12,880 nt of DNA, taken from NCBI GenBank assembly GCA_002345215.1, contig DDVH01000024.1, positions 59,904 to 72,783 of the forward strand. The letters are read 5' to 3'. This stretch comes from Anaerolineales bacterium UBA2317 (lineage in GTDB: Bacteria > Chloroflexota > Anaerolineae > Anaerolineales > Villigracilaceae). Positions 1 through 6,257 of this stretch are shown in pieces. Made by a program: the position numbers and the translations under genes. The notes beneath the pieces are model-generated. The model made no database searches. It was not told the origin of the DNA and saw only the letters and a list, made by a program, of their open reading frames with translations. How positions within the stretch are numbered: the first letter of the stretch is position 1; every line of letters begins with the position of its first letter.

Positions 1-270
1 ATGTATCCAAATCGAATCAGAAAAATGGGTGTGTTAGCAGGTTTTGTTCCATCTGGGTTGGATGATGTGATTGCGCAAAAACCTTTATCAAACAAAAAAG
101 TTTTTGTGGCGCATGGTACAAAAGATGAGACAGTGAAGATTGAGCGCGCACATGAGGCTGTGAAATTGTTTGAGCAAGCTGGTGCAGATGTGAAATTTGT
201 GGAAGATGAGGTTGGTCATAAACTTGGTTCAAATGGCATGAAGGCTTTGGAAGAATTTTTGGAATATTAA
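1..270 (+). CDS. Alpha/beta-hydrolase, carboxylesterase/phospholipase type (3' end only)
   Basis: This is the C-terminal 89 residues of an alpha/beta-hydrolase; the reading frame is open at the left edge, so the ATG at position 1 is probably internal. The segment LAGFVPSG matches the stretch after the nucleophile in the small carboxylesterase/phospholipase family. The strand-loop VFVAHGTKDETV (visible residues 34-45) carries the catalytic Asp (D42), and VGHKLG carries the catalytic His (H73). The nucleophile serine (usually in a GFSQG-like motif) lies outside the window. The gene ends with TAA, and about 160 bases with a promoter candidate and a palindromic repeat follow, so it is probably not in one operon with the next gene. 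The exact substrate (short-chain ester, lysophospholipid or a dienelactone-like compound) cannot be told. Confidence 0.75.
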   Translation: MYPNRIRKMGVLAGFVPSGLDDVIAQKPLSNKKVFVAHGTKDETVKIERAHEAVKLFEQAGADVKFVEDEVGHKLGSNGMKALEEFLEY

Positions 271-288
271 TTTGCTTTAACGCTCCTG

Positions 289-317
289 TTGACGTTGATT
301 TTGTTTGCAGGTATGCT
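289..317 (+). promoter_or_regulatory. Candidate sigma70 promoter for the transpeptidase-ccdA cluster
   Basis: TTGACG at 289-294 is followed by a 17-base spacer and TATGCT at 312-317. The -35 matches the consensus in five of six bases and the -10 in four of six. Transcription would start near 324, just before the palindromic repeat at 333-416, so the repeat would lie in the 5' leader. This is seen in sequence only. Confidence 0.4.
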
Positions 318-332
318 TGAAAAAACTAATAT

Positions 333-416
333 TGTCATGCTGAGTGTAGCGAAGCATCTCTACCACAGCATAGAGACTCTTCGCCGTAAAGAACAAGAGC
401 ACGGCTCAGAGTGACA
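333..416. repeat. Imperfect palindromic interspersed repeat (REP/MITE-like)
   Basis: The ends are near-inverted: TGTCATGCTGAG (333-344) against CTCAGAGTGACA (405-416), with 10 of 12 positions complementary. A second inverted pair lies inside: GCGAAGCATCTC (349-360) against GAGACTCTTCGC (373-384), also 10 of 12. The roughly 84-base unit can therefore fold into a long interrupted hairpin. It encodes no protein and fills the space between the hydrolase and the transpeptidase gene. From memory, close relatives of the left end occur in many copies in some environmental bacterial genomes, including Chloroflexota; this could not be verified here. Confidence 0.6.
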
Positions 417-429
417 TGTGAAGGTGTTT

Positions 430-1584
430 ATGAAAAGAAAAATTTCTCGTCGTGATTTTTTGAAGTTATCAGGTTTAGGTTTAAGTGCATTAGCATTCAA
501 ACCATATTTGCTTCCGAATTATGAATATTTTGCTACACCAAAACGTTTGCCACAATTCCCTGCCAGTGAAATTATTGGGCGCGTCACTGACCCTGATATT
601 GATTTACGAAGCCGACCCACCAATGACCCTAACTTGAATACTTCCATTGGAAAATTAGCGGCAGATACTTTGGTGGAATGGGGACGTGAAGTTGTCGGCA
701 ATGTGATTGGTGGTTTGACAAATCAAAAATATGTTGAAACCCCACAAGGGTATATTTATGGTTCTGTGCTTCAACGCACAAAAAATATTCCAAACACACC
801 ATTGACTGAATTGCCGAATGGTCAAGGGTTTTTCGCAGAAGTAACTGTACCCTTTATAGATTTAGCCCACGAAGGCGTTGTAGCTTCTCCGTGGCTACAA
901 GACCACATTGTTTTTAACTTCCCGCCACGTTTGTATTACGGTCAAGTAGTGTGGATTGACCAAATCCGTACTGTAAATGGTTTTCCTGAATATCGCTGGA
1001 ATGAAGATGCCAATGGACGTGGCTATGGCTATGGTGGTGGCTATGGAGAATATTTCTGGGGAGATGGTGCAGGTTTCAAGGTCTTAACAGATGATGATGT
1101 ATCTATGATTAGCCCAGACGTTGACCCTGCTGAAAAAACAATTTCACTTGATTTAGATTATCAAACTTTATCTTGTTATGAAAGCGGACGTGAAGTATTT
1201 TTCTGCAAAGTTTCGAGTGGCAAAAGTTTTGACCCTGTCACTGGTGAAATTGTAGATACCTATGCCACACCTGCTGGCACATTATTAACACATTGGAAAA
1301 TTATTTCCAAAAATATGACGGCTGGAAATGAATCGGCTGGTTATTCGACGCCTGCAGTGCCGTGGTGTACGTTTATTCAAGGTGGCGTGGCGATTCATGG
1401 TGCGCACTGGCATAACGCCTTTGGTGAAAAACGTTCGCATGGTTGTGTAAATGTAACTCCAGAAGATGCCAAATGGATTTTCCGCTGGACAAGCCCATAC
1501 GTGTCACTTGCAGTTGGCGAAGAACGCCGCAGTCTGCCAGACCATGGCACCATCGTCAATTCAACCGAAACGAAATTTAATTAA
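430..1584 (+). CDS. Tat-exported L,D-transpeptidase (YkuD domain)
   Basis: Predicted peptidoglycan L,D-transpeptidase, which forms 3-3 cross-links or attaches proteins to tetrapeptide stems outside the membrane. The N-terminus MKRKISRRDFLKLSG is a clear twin-arginine signal (SRRDFLK) followed by a hydrophobic stretch. Residues of roughly 45-115 look like a bacterial SH3-like domain (RVTDPDIDLRSRP; ending near GYIYGSVLQ). The YkuD catalytic motif is at the C-terminus: His323 and His326 in IHGAHWH, then SHGCVN with nucleophile Cys339. The 384-residue length fits SH3-plus-YkuD proteins. I chose ATG 430 because AAGGTG lies just upstream (421-426). An in-frame GTG at 418 would add four residues before the signal and lies at the edge of the palindromic repeat. 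The Gly/Tyr-rich stretch (near residues 195-210) is unusual. ccdA follows after 11 bases, so both are likely co-transcribed. Confidence 0.88.
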   Translation: MKRKISRRDFLKLSGLGLSALAFKPYLLPNYEYFATPKRLPQFPASEIIGRVTDPDIDLRSRPTNDPNLNTSIGKLAADTLVEWGREVVGNVIGGLTNQKYVETPQGYIYGSVLQRTKNIPNTPLTELPNGQGFFAEVTVPFIDLAHEGVVASPWLQDHIVFNFPPRLYYGQVVWIDQIRTVNGFPEYRWNEDANGRGYGYGGGYGEYFWGDGAGFKVLTDDDVSMISPDVDPAEKTISLDLDYQTLSCYESGREVFFCKVSSGKSFDPVTGEIVDTYATPAGTLLTHWKIISKNMTAGNESAGYSTPAVPWCTFIQGGVAIHGAHWHNAFGEKRSHGCVNVTPEDAKWIFRWTSPYVSLAVGEERRSLPDHGTIVNSTETKFN

Positions 1585-1595
1585 AAAGAGAAAAC

Positions 1596-2318
1596 ATGGA
1601 TATATCTCAAATTACGGTTTGGTTAGCATTACTAGCAGGGTTAGCATCATTTTTGTCACCTTGTGTATTTTCACTTGTCCCTGCCTATGTCGGCTATTTA
1701 GGTGGGCGGGCGGCATCCACAGGTGACCAACCAAATCGCTGGCTCACATTTTCACATGGTGTAGCCTTTGTATTAGGCTTTAGTGTTGTCTTTGTTTTAT
1801 TAGGCGTAGCGGCTTCATTTGCAGGTGGCTTGCTCTATGACTTACGCCTATGGCTTGCCAGAATCGGTGGTGCAGTTGTTATCGTCTTTGGCTTGCACAT
1901 GATTGGCTTGTTACACATTCCATTTCTTTCTTACGATACGCGTGTCCAACAAGCCCCAGACCCCAAACTTGGATATTTATCTTCCGCATTGATGGGCGTT
2001 TTCTTTTCAGCAGGATGGTCTCCCTGTGTAGGACCTGTCCTCGGTGCCATCTTGACACTCGCCATCAACGGCGGTTCAATTTCACAAGGAGCGACGCTTC
2101 TTTCTTTCTATTCAATTGGTCTGGGAATCCCATTCTTACTCGCTGCCTTAGGCATTGGTTGGGTGACAACTATCTTGCAAAAATATAAAAAGACCATGCG
2201 CTATGTTGAAATTATCATGGGTATCATTCTTGTTATCATCGGTGTCATGTTAATGACAGGAATTTTTTCTCTGATTGCCCAACAAGGTCAATTCTTCTGG
2301 GTTGATTTTGGACTATAA
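1596..2318 (+). CDS. ccdA: CcdA-type cytochrome c biogenesis / thiol-disulfide transporter
   Basis: A 240-residue polytopic membrane protein of the CcdA/DsbD-beta family. It moves reducing equivalents from cytoplasmic thioredoxin across the membrane to extracytoplasmic thiol proteins, for example in cytochrome c maturation. The two family motifs are present: SFLSPCVFSLVPAYVGYLGG with Cys23, and SAGWSPCVGPVLGAIL with Cys144. These are the redox pair, each after a Pro. About six hydrophobic segments are visible, as usual. Only a weak GAG-type ribosome site precedes the ATG, 11 bases after the transpeptidase stop. No cytochrome c synthetase (CcsA/CcsB) or TlpA-type thioredoxin lies beside it. 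The next gene starts with a glutaredoxin-like domain, which may be a functional link, but that is inference. Confidence 0.9.
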   Translation: MDISQITVWLALLAGLASFLSPCVFSLVPAYVGYLGGRAASTGDQPNRWLTFSHGVAFVLGFSVVFVLLGVAASFAGGLLYDLRLWLARIGGAVVIVFGLHMIGLLHIPFLSYDTRVQQAPDPKLGYLSSALMGVFFSAGWSPCVGPVLGAILTLAINGGSISQGATLLSFYSIGLGIPFLLAALGIGWVTTILQKYKKTMRYVEIIMGIILVIIGVMLMTGIFSLIAQQGQFFWVDFGL

Positions 2319-2398
2319 AATAAAAAAAGCCAAAGAGAATTTATTAATTGCTTTTCTCATTTTTTCTCTGTGACCTCTGTGGCTAAACAGGTTAACTC
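2319..2398 (+). other. Spacer with weak hairpin and a 9-base tandem repeat
   Basis: This 80-base gap lies between ccdA and the DUF2085 fusion gene. AGCCAAAGAG (2328-2337) is complementary in nine of ten positions to CTCTGTGGCT (2375-2384). Inside it, GAGAA (2335-2339) can pair with TTCTC (2354-2358), followed by a short T-run. CTCTGTG occurs twice with a 9-base period (2366-2372 and 2375-2381). It may be a weak terminator or an interspersed repeat remnant. It does not look like a strong operon break. Confidence 0.3.
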
Positions 2399-3415
2399 AT
2401 GCTAAACGTGACTCTCTACTTCCAAAAAGACAACCCCGACTGCATCCAAATCAAAAAAGATTTGACCGAATTACAATCTCAATTTCCGCACCGTTTAGTA
2501 GAAGTAGATATTGACTCGGATGAGTTACTCAAAGCAAAATACAATAAAGTTGTCCCTATTCTTGAAGCGGGACCATTTACCCTCAAAGGTGCTGTCACCA
2601 AACAAAAATTACAAATGACGCTTGGTGCCGCATCCGATAGAAAAAATCAACTTGAAAAGTTAGAAGACCCTGTTTACAAAATGCGGATTGAAAAAGGAAA
2701 AACTGTGACCACTGGCGATAAAATCTCTTTCTGGATTTCAAAGAAATATTTACTGATATTAAATTTATTCATGTTATTTTATGTCGGCTTACCACTCCTC
2801 GCGCCGACGCTCATGTGGCTTGGTGCAGAAGCACCCGCCAATGCCATTTATCGAATGTACAAACCGCTTTGTCATCAATTTGCATTTCGTTCATTCTTTT
2901 TGTTTGGCGAACAACCGTATTATCCTTTAGCAGAAGCGAATGTAGCCAATACAAAAACATTTGAAGAAGTTTCAGGCATCACCAACTTAGATGACCCCTA
3001 CAGCACATCGCGTTTTGAAGCTCGTAACTACATCGGTAACGAAAATGTTGGCTACAAAGTTGCTTTATGCGAGCGTGATGTCGCCATTTACCTCGCTATT
3101 TTAGGTTTCGGCATTGTATTTGGATTAACAGGACGCAAAGTAAAAACTTTACATTGGCTGGCATGGATTTTGCTTGGCATTGCCCCCATTGGCTTAGATG
3201 GTTTTTCACAACTCTTGAGTCAATTTGAATGGGATTGGCTTTCAGCCATTATTCCATATCGTGAAAGCACGCCATTCTTACGCGCACTCACTGGTGCTTT
3301 ATTTGGTTTATTTACAGCCTGGTTTGCTTACCCAAACATCGAAGAATCAATGAACGAAACGCGCCAGTATTACATCAAAAAATTTGCAGTCAATAATAAT
3401 CAGGTTTCAGAATAA
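2399..3415 (+). CDS. Glutaredoxin-like domain fused to DUF2085 membrane domain
   Basis: This 338-residue protein has two parts. Residues 1-80 look like a glutaredoxin-like (DUF836) fold: LYFQKDNPDC at the start, VEVDID, and VVPIL, where the family's cis-proline sits. The usual CxxC is reduced to one cysteine: Cys15 is kept and Ile18 replaces the second. Residues of roughly 110-325 are membranous and fit DUF2085: PLCHQFAFRSFF (Cys158, His159, Gln160) and LCERD (Cys224), followed by hydrophobic helices and a GLDGFSQLL segment. About 60 residues separate the CHQ and CxRD motifs, which is much longer than the compact DUF2085 proteins I know. The function is unknown; a membrane thiol or metal role is only inference. 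The stop overlaps the pgeF start (TAATG), implying translational coupling. The ribosome site is weak. Confidence 0.75.
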   Translation: MLNVTLYFQKDNPDCIQIKKDLTELQSQFPHRLVEVDIDSDELLKAKYNKVVPILEAGPFTLKGAVTKQKLQMTLGAASDRKNQLEKLEDPVYKMRIEKGKTVTTGDKISFWISKKYLLILNLFMLFYVGLPLLAPTLMWLGAEAPANAIYRMYKPLCHQFAFRSFFLFGEQPYYPLAEANVANTKTFEEVSGITNLDDPYSTSRFEARNYIGNENVGYKVALCERDVAIYLAILGFGIVFGLTGRKVKTLHWLAWILLGIAPIGLDGFSQLLSQFEWDWLSAIIPYRESTPFLRALTGALFGLFTAWFAYPNIEESMNETRQYYIKKFAVNNNQVSE

Positions 3416-4194
3416 TGCCCTTTCAACAAAAAAACGGACTGCGCTTTTATCAGTTCGACATATTTTCACCAGCCATCACGCATGGCGTTTTTACACGTCA
3501 TGGTGGTGTTAGTCCACAGCCATGGGAATCATTAAACCTAAGTATTTCAGTCGGTGATGAAGGGACTCGTGTGATAGAGAATCGTACGCGTGTATTTAAT
3601 TCTCTTGATAGAAACCCCGCTTCTTTACATGATGCACACTTGGTTCACGGCGTAGACATTATCCTCGCCGACGCACCCCGTCCAGTCAATCAGCCGATAC
3701 AAAAGGCGGATATTCTCTTAACTGATAATCCCGAAGTTTCGTTGTTCATGCGCTATGCTGATTGTGTTCCGCTTTTGTTTCACGACCCAAAAGAACGTGT
3801 CATTGCGCTTTCACATGCAGGCTGGATGGGAACCGTCAAAGGTGTAGCCGAAGTGACAGTGAATGCGATGGTTGAGCATTACAACTGCAAGCCTGAAAAC
3901 ATCGTTGCTGGAATTGGTCCATCTATTTCTGTTGACCATTATGAAATCGGTGAGGATGTGGCTTCACAATTTCGTGAAAAATATAAAGATGATTCTGAAA
4001 AAGTTTTACAAACACGAGACAATAAACTTTATCTTGATTTGTGGACAGCCAATGCAATTCAATTGAGAAATTCTGGCGTGGAGCAAATTCAAGTGTCGGG
4101 TTTATGCACGGCTTGTCATTTGGATGATTGGTTTTCACATCGTGCTGAAAAAGGAAAGACAGGTCGTTTTGGGGTGTTGATGGCGTTAAATTAA
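3415..4194 (+). CDS. pgeF: PgeF/YfiH laccase-domain protein (peptidoglycan editing factor)
   Basis: A 259-residue member of the YfiH/YlmD (DUF152, polyphenol oxidase-like) family. Family members have been reported to prevent misincorporation of L-Ser into peptidoglycan stems in E. coli, and to have purine nucleoside or adenosine-directed activity in other bacteria. Visible motifs are THGVFTRHGGVS, LVHG, ADCVPLLF, SHAGWMGTVKG, GIGPSI and the C-terminal CTACHLDDWFSHR. The three expected zinc ligands are present: His78, Cys117 and His134. The length is typical. Its ATG overlaps the previous stop. Two palindromes and yggS follow after 106 bases, repeating the ylmD-ylmE order of Gram-positive bacteria. 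An adenosine-directed activity would fit the adoK/ahcY genes further right, but that is inference. Confidence 0.92.
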   Translation: MPFQQKNGLRFYQFDIFSPAITHGVFTRHGGVSPQPWESLNLSISVGDEGTRVIENRTRVFNSLDRNPASLHDAHLVHGVDIILADAPRPVNQPIQKADILLTDNPEVSLFMRYADCVPLLFHDPKERVIALSHAGWMGTVKGVAEVTVNAMVEHYNCKPENIVAGIGPSISVDHYEIGEDVASQFREKYKDDSEKVLQTRDNKLYLDLWTANAIQLRNSGVEQIQVSGLCTACHLDDWFSHRAEKGKTGRFGVLMALN

Positions 4195-4198
4195 ATTT

Positions 4199-4225
4199 TA
4201 GGGACACAGCGTCGCTGTGTCCCTA
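4199..4225. repeat. Perfect 27-base palindrome after pgeF
   Basis: TAGGGACACAGCG (4199-4211) and CGCTGTGTCCCTA (4213-4225) are perfect inverse complements around a single T, so the RNA could form an 11-bp stem with a 3-base loop. It begins five bases after the pgeF stop. No T-run follows on either strand, so it is not a classic intrinsic terminator. It may be a REP-type element that protects the mRNA 3' end. I recall similar GGGACACAGC...GCTGTGTCCC units as dispersed repeats in other genomes, unverified. Confidence 0.65.
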
Positions 4226-4243
4226 CGTGTGGGCGTAAGAAAA

Positions 4244-4258
4244 TGCTGAAGTTCAGCA
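4244..4258. repeat. Short perfect palindrome before yggS
   Basis: TGCTGAA (4244-4250) and TTCAGCA (4252-4258) are perfect inverse complements around G4251. It lies 31 bases upstream of the yggS -10 candidate, where an operator could sit. As a dyad with an odd centre it could bind a dimeric regulator, or it may be part of the neighbouring repeat. There is no evidence to choose. Confidence 0.4.
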
Positions 4259-4288
4259 AACAGGTATCACCTTATGAAAGAGGCGGGG

Positions 4289-4294
4289 TAAAAT
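4289..4294 (+). promoter_or_regulatory. -10 element for yggS, leaderless arrangement
   Basis: TAAAAT ends seven bases before the A of the yggS ATG, leaving a six-base gap, so transcription could begin at or next to the start codon. No clear -35 hexamer lies 16-18 bases upstream, and no convincing Shine-Dalgarno sequence precedes the ATG. The same spacing is seen at the two divergent genes at 8681 and 8748. Confidence 0.4.
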
Positions 4295-4300
4295 TGAGAT

Positions 4301-5041
4301 ATGGATGAATTGGTTAAGCAAATCAAAGAAAGATATGAATCTACATTAGAGAAAATCGCAGTTTCTGCAAAAAAGGTGGGGCGGAATCCTGAGTCGGTTA
4401 AGTTGGTGGTGGTGACGAAATCTCAGCCTGTGGAAATTGTGCAGGCGGCGATTGAGGCTGGTGCGAAAATTTTGGGTGAGAATTATGCCGAGGAAGGTGT
4501 TACGAAAATTCAATCATTGTCTAATTTTTCTGCGGTAGAATGGCACATGATTGGTCACGTGCAGAGCCGTAAGGCGCAGTTGGTGGCACAGCACTTTAAC
4601 TTTTTGCATTCGTTAGATAGCATCAAACTTGCCAAACGTTTGGATAGATTTTGTGGTGAAGCCAAACGGACGTTGCCAGTTTTGTTGGAGTTCAATGTTG
4701 GTGGTGAGGAAAGCAAAGGCGGTTGGAATGCGTTTGATGAAAATCGTTGGAATGATTTGCTGACGGATATCAATGAAATTTTGAGTTTACCGAATTTGCA
4801 AATTCGTGGTTTGATGGCGATGCCGCCACTTGGTGATGATGCTGAATTTTCTCGTCCGTTTTTTGTGAAGGTAAAACGTTTGCAAGAATTTTTGCTTGGG
4901 CAATTTCCGCAAGTTGATTTTTCTGAATTATCTATGGGTACAAGTTTGGATTATGAAGTGGCTGTAGAAGAAGGCGCGACGTTTGTACGAGTCGGTACGG
5001 CAATTGTCGGTGAGAGACAATATAAAACGGAGGATGAATGA
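4301..5041 (+). CDS. yggS: YggS/PROSC family PLP homeostasis protein
   Basis: A 246-residue cytoplasmic PLP-binding protein with the fold type III barrel. It has no known catalysis and is thought to buffer or deliver pyridoxal 5'-phosphate; loss disturbs amino acid and vitamin B6 metabolism in other bacteria. VKLVVVTKSQP carries the PLP lysine (Lys40). GENYAEE, WHMIGHVQSRK, RGLMAMPP, ELSMGTSLDYEVAVEEG and RVGTAIVG are diagnostic and in the usual order, and the length is typical. The start has a leaderless-type -10 instead of a good ribosome site. The stop overlaps the yggT start (ATGA). Codons here end in G or T far more than those of ccdA and the DUF2085 gene upstream. Confidence 0.95.
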   Translation: MDELVKQIKERYESTLEKIAVSAKKVGRNPESVKLVVVTKSQPVEIVQAAIEAGAKILGENYAEEGVTKIQSLSNFSAVEWHMIGHVQSRKAQLVAQHFNFLHSLDSIKLAKRLDRFCGEAKRTLPVLLEFNVGGEESKGGWNAFDENRWNDLLTDINEILSLPNLQIRGLMAMPPLGDDAEFSRPFFVKVKRLQEFLLGQFPQVDFSELSMGTSLDYEVAVEEGATFVRVGTAIVGERQYKTEDE

Positions 5042-5298
5042 CGGTTGAGTTTTTGGTTTTGTTTATTCGGGTAATTTCGCAGACTTTTGTTTGGATTGTG
5101 ATTGCAAATGCTTTGCTCTCGTTTTTTCTTTCGCCATATCATCCAATCCGTGAGGCGTTAGATAGAATTGTGGCTCCGTTTTTGAATCCGATACGCAATC
5201 TTATGCCTAACATGGGCGGCTTGGATTTTAGTCCGTTAATTTTGATATTAGCAGTTGATTTTCTTTCTCGAATTTTGATTATATTCCTTCTTTCATAA
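5038..5298 (+). CDS. yggT: YggT family membrane protein
   Basis: An 86-residue YggT (YlmG) protein with two membrane helices. One is near residues 3-30 and the other near residues 63-86. Between them is the family loop PYHPIREALDRIVAPFLNPIR, followed by LMPNMGGLDFSPLI. Family members are linked to cell-division and thylakoid or nucleoid organisation and to osmotic tolerance in other organisms; the molecular role is unclear. The start overlaps the yggS stop and is preceded by a strong GGAGG (5029-5033), so it is translated efficiently and coupled to yggS. The DUF167 gene follows after 11 bases. The order pgeF-yggS-yggT matches ylmD-ylmE-ylmG, with sepF (ylmF) missing between yggS and yggT. Confidence 0.92.
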   Translation: MTVEFLVLFIRVISQTFVWIVIANALLSFFLSPYHPIREALDRIVAPFLNPIRNLMPNMGGLDFSPLILILAVDFLSRILIIFLLS

Positions 5299-5309
5299 CG
5301 AGGTGAAAC

Positions 5310-5618
5310 ATGGCTAGAAAATTTAATTTAAGTGATGGAAAACGTGGTTCGGCTTTAGCAGTGAGAGTGACTCCACGTGCGAGTCAAAATCAAATTGTGA
5401 GCATGATGAATGATGGCACAATCAAAGTCCACATTGCGGCGGATGCAGAAGATGCCCAAACCAACGCAGAGTTAATCGCCTTTTTGGCGGATGTGCTCGG
5501 CGTGCCAAAAACCCGCGTGGAAATTGTGGCAGGCGAAACTGGACGTGATAAATTGATTTCTGTGTTGGATATGGACGTGGAAACTGCGCATCAACGCATT
5601 GTGGCGCACATGGATTGA
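5310..5618 (+). CDS. yggU: DUF167 (YggU) family protein
   Basis: A 102-residue soluble DUF167/YggU protein. The hallmarks are LAVRVTPRASQNQIV near the start, IKVHIAADAEDAQTNAELIAFLADVLGVP in the middle, and VEIVAGETGRDKLI near the end. These form the alpha/beta fold with the conserved G-x-x-x-R/K-x-x-x-I/V pattern. The function is not established in any organism I know. Its frequent position beside yggT, as here, suggests a shared job in growth or division. GAGGTGA (5300-5306) is a good ribosome site. The C-terminus is slightly longer than in the shortest homologues (DVETAHQRIVAHMD). It is probably the last gene of the yggS-yggT-yggU operon; the next gene lacks a comparable ribosome site and looks different in composition. 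Confidence 0.9.
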   Translation: MARKFNLSDGKRGSALAVRVTPRASQNQIVSMMNDGTIKVHIAADAEDAQTNAELIAFLADVLGVPKTRVEIVAGETGRDKLISVLDMDVETAHQRIVAHMD

Positions 5619-5660
5619 TTTGTTAGAAGTTAGGCAACTGCATAATAAAATGACTGGTTC

Positions 5661-6203
5661 ATGAAAATAAATAAACTTATCTTTCTAACATCAATTTTGA
5701 TATGTGTAGCTTGTGCGCCTGAAACTCCTTCAAAAGAAGAAATTAATGAAGCTCTGAACAATCAATTAGAAAGAATTATTGCAAGTGAAAATCAGTTGTG
5801 GGAAGACCTTAATATCGATAGTTACCAAATCGAAGTGAATTCAAATAGCAATTGGGTTGATTACACTTTAACACTTACTGTAAAAAACAATGTGGTTGCA
5901 AATTTTGAAGCAAGTTGCGGACAAGCAATAATCGATTTTGACGGTAGTTTTTGTAAGGAGACTCTTCCCACGATTTTGCCAAATAATTACACAATACCAG
6001 CTTTGTTTGACGAGCTAAAAAAATCACGAATGGATTTCGAGTCGGAATGGGGAGAAATAAGTCCTCCAAGTTGGAGCGAAAGCATCATCATTTCATTTGA
6101 TTCCCAGTATCATTACCCACAATTAATAAAATTTGACCACCCTAATGTCGCTGACGAAGAATACAAAATAGAGATTTTAAACTTTGAAATCTTACAGGAC
6201 TAG
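5661..6203 (+). CDS. Small lipoprotein, DUF6174-like
   Basis: A 180-residue exported protein. The start MKINKLIFLTSILICVACAP is a lipoprotein-type signal with the likely lipidated Cys18 (CVAC, with an atypical Cys at -3). The mature part fits the DUF6174 pattern: SYQIEV (Tyr55 region), a TLTVKNNVV strand, TIPALFDELKK, and near the end YHYPQLIKFDHPNVADEEYKI, which corresponds to the family's 'GYP..i..D' segment. The function is unknown. It is noticeably more A/T-rich than its neighbours, has no Shine-Dalgarno sequence, and is unrelated to the yggSTU genes, which suggests later insertion. A CATAAT at 5641-5646 could be its -10. It converges with the lytic transglycosylase gene. Family assignment is from memory of the pattern. 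Confidence 0.6.
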   Translation: MKINKLIFLTSILICVACAPETPSKEEINEALNNQLERIIASENQLWEDLNIDSYQIEVNSNSNWVDYTLTLTVKNNVVANFEASCGQAIIDFDGSFCKETLPTILPNNYTIPALFDELKKSRMDFESEWGEISPPSWSESIIISFDSQYHYPQLIKFDHPNVADEEYKIEILNFEILQD

Positions 6204-6223
6204 TTTTGTGATTACTACCAAAT

Positions 6224-6250
6224 GAGATATGTTAAGTCTCCTTTATTTTT
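6224..6250. terminator. Weak convergent terminator region
   Basis: In the 54-base gap between two convergent genes, GAGA (6224-6227) can pair with TCTC (6237-6240), followed on the + strand by CCTTTATTTTTAT. The stem is only four base pairs, so termination here is uncertain. Nothing stronger is seen in the gap. Confidence 0.2.
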
Positions 6251-6257
6251 ATAACCC

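Noticed and set aside
418..429. GTG start at 418 for the L,D-transpeptidase.
   Set aside because: ATG 430 has AAGGTG upstream and starts a proper Tat signal; the GTG merges with the end of the repeat.
5629..5635. GTTAGGC resembles the R' core of an integron attC site.
   Set aside because: No partner RYYYAAC core or internal palindrome was found nearby, and there is no integrase or cassette layout.
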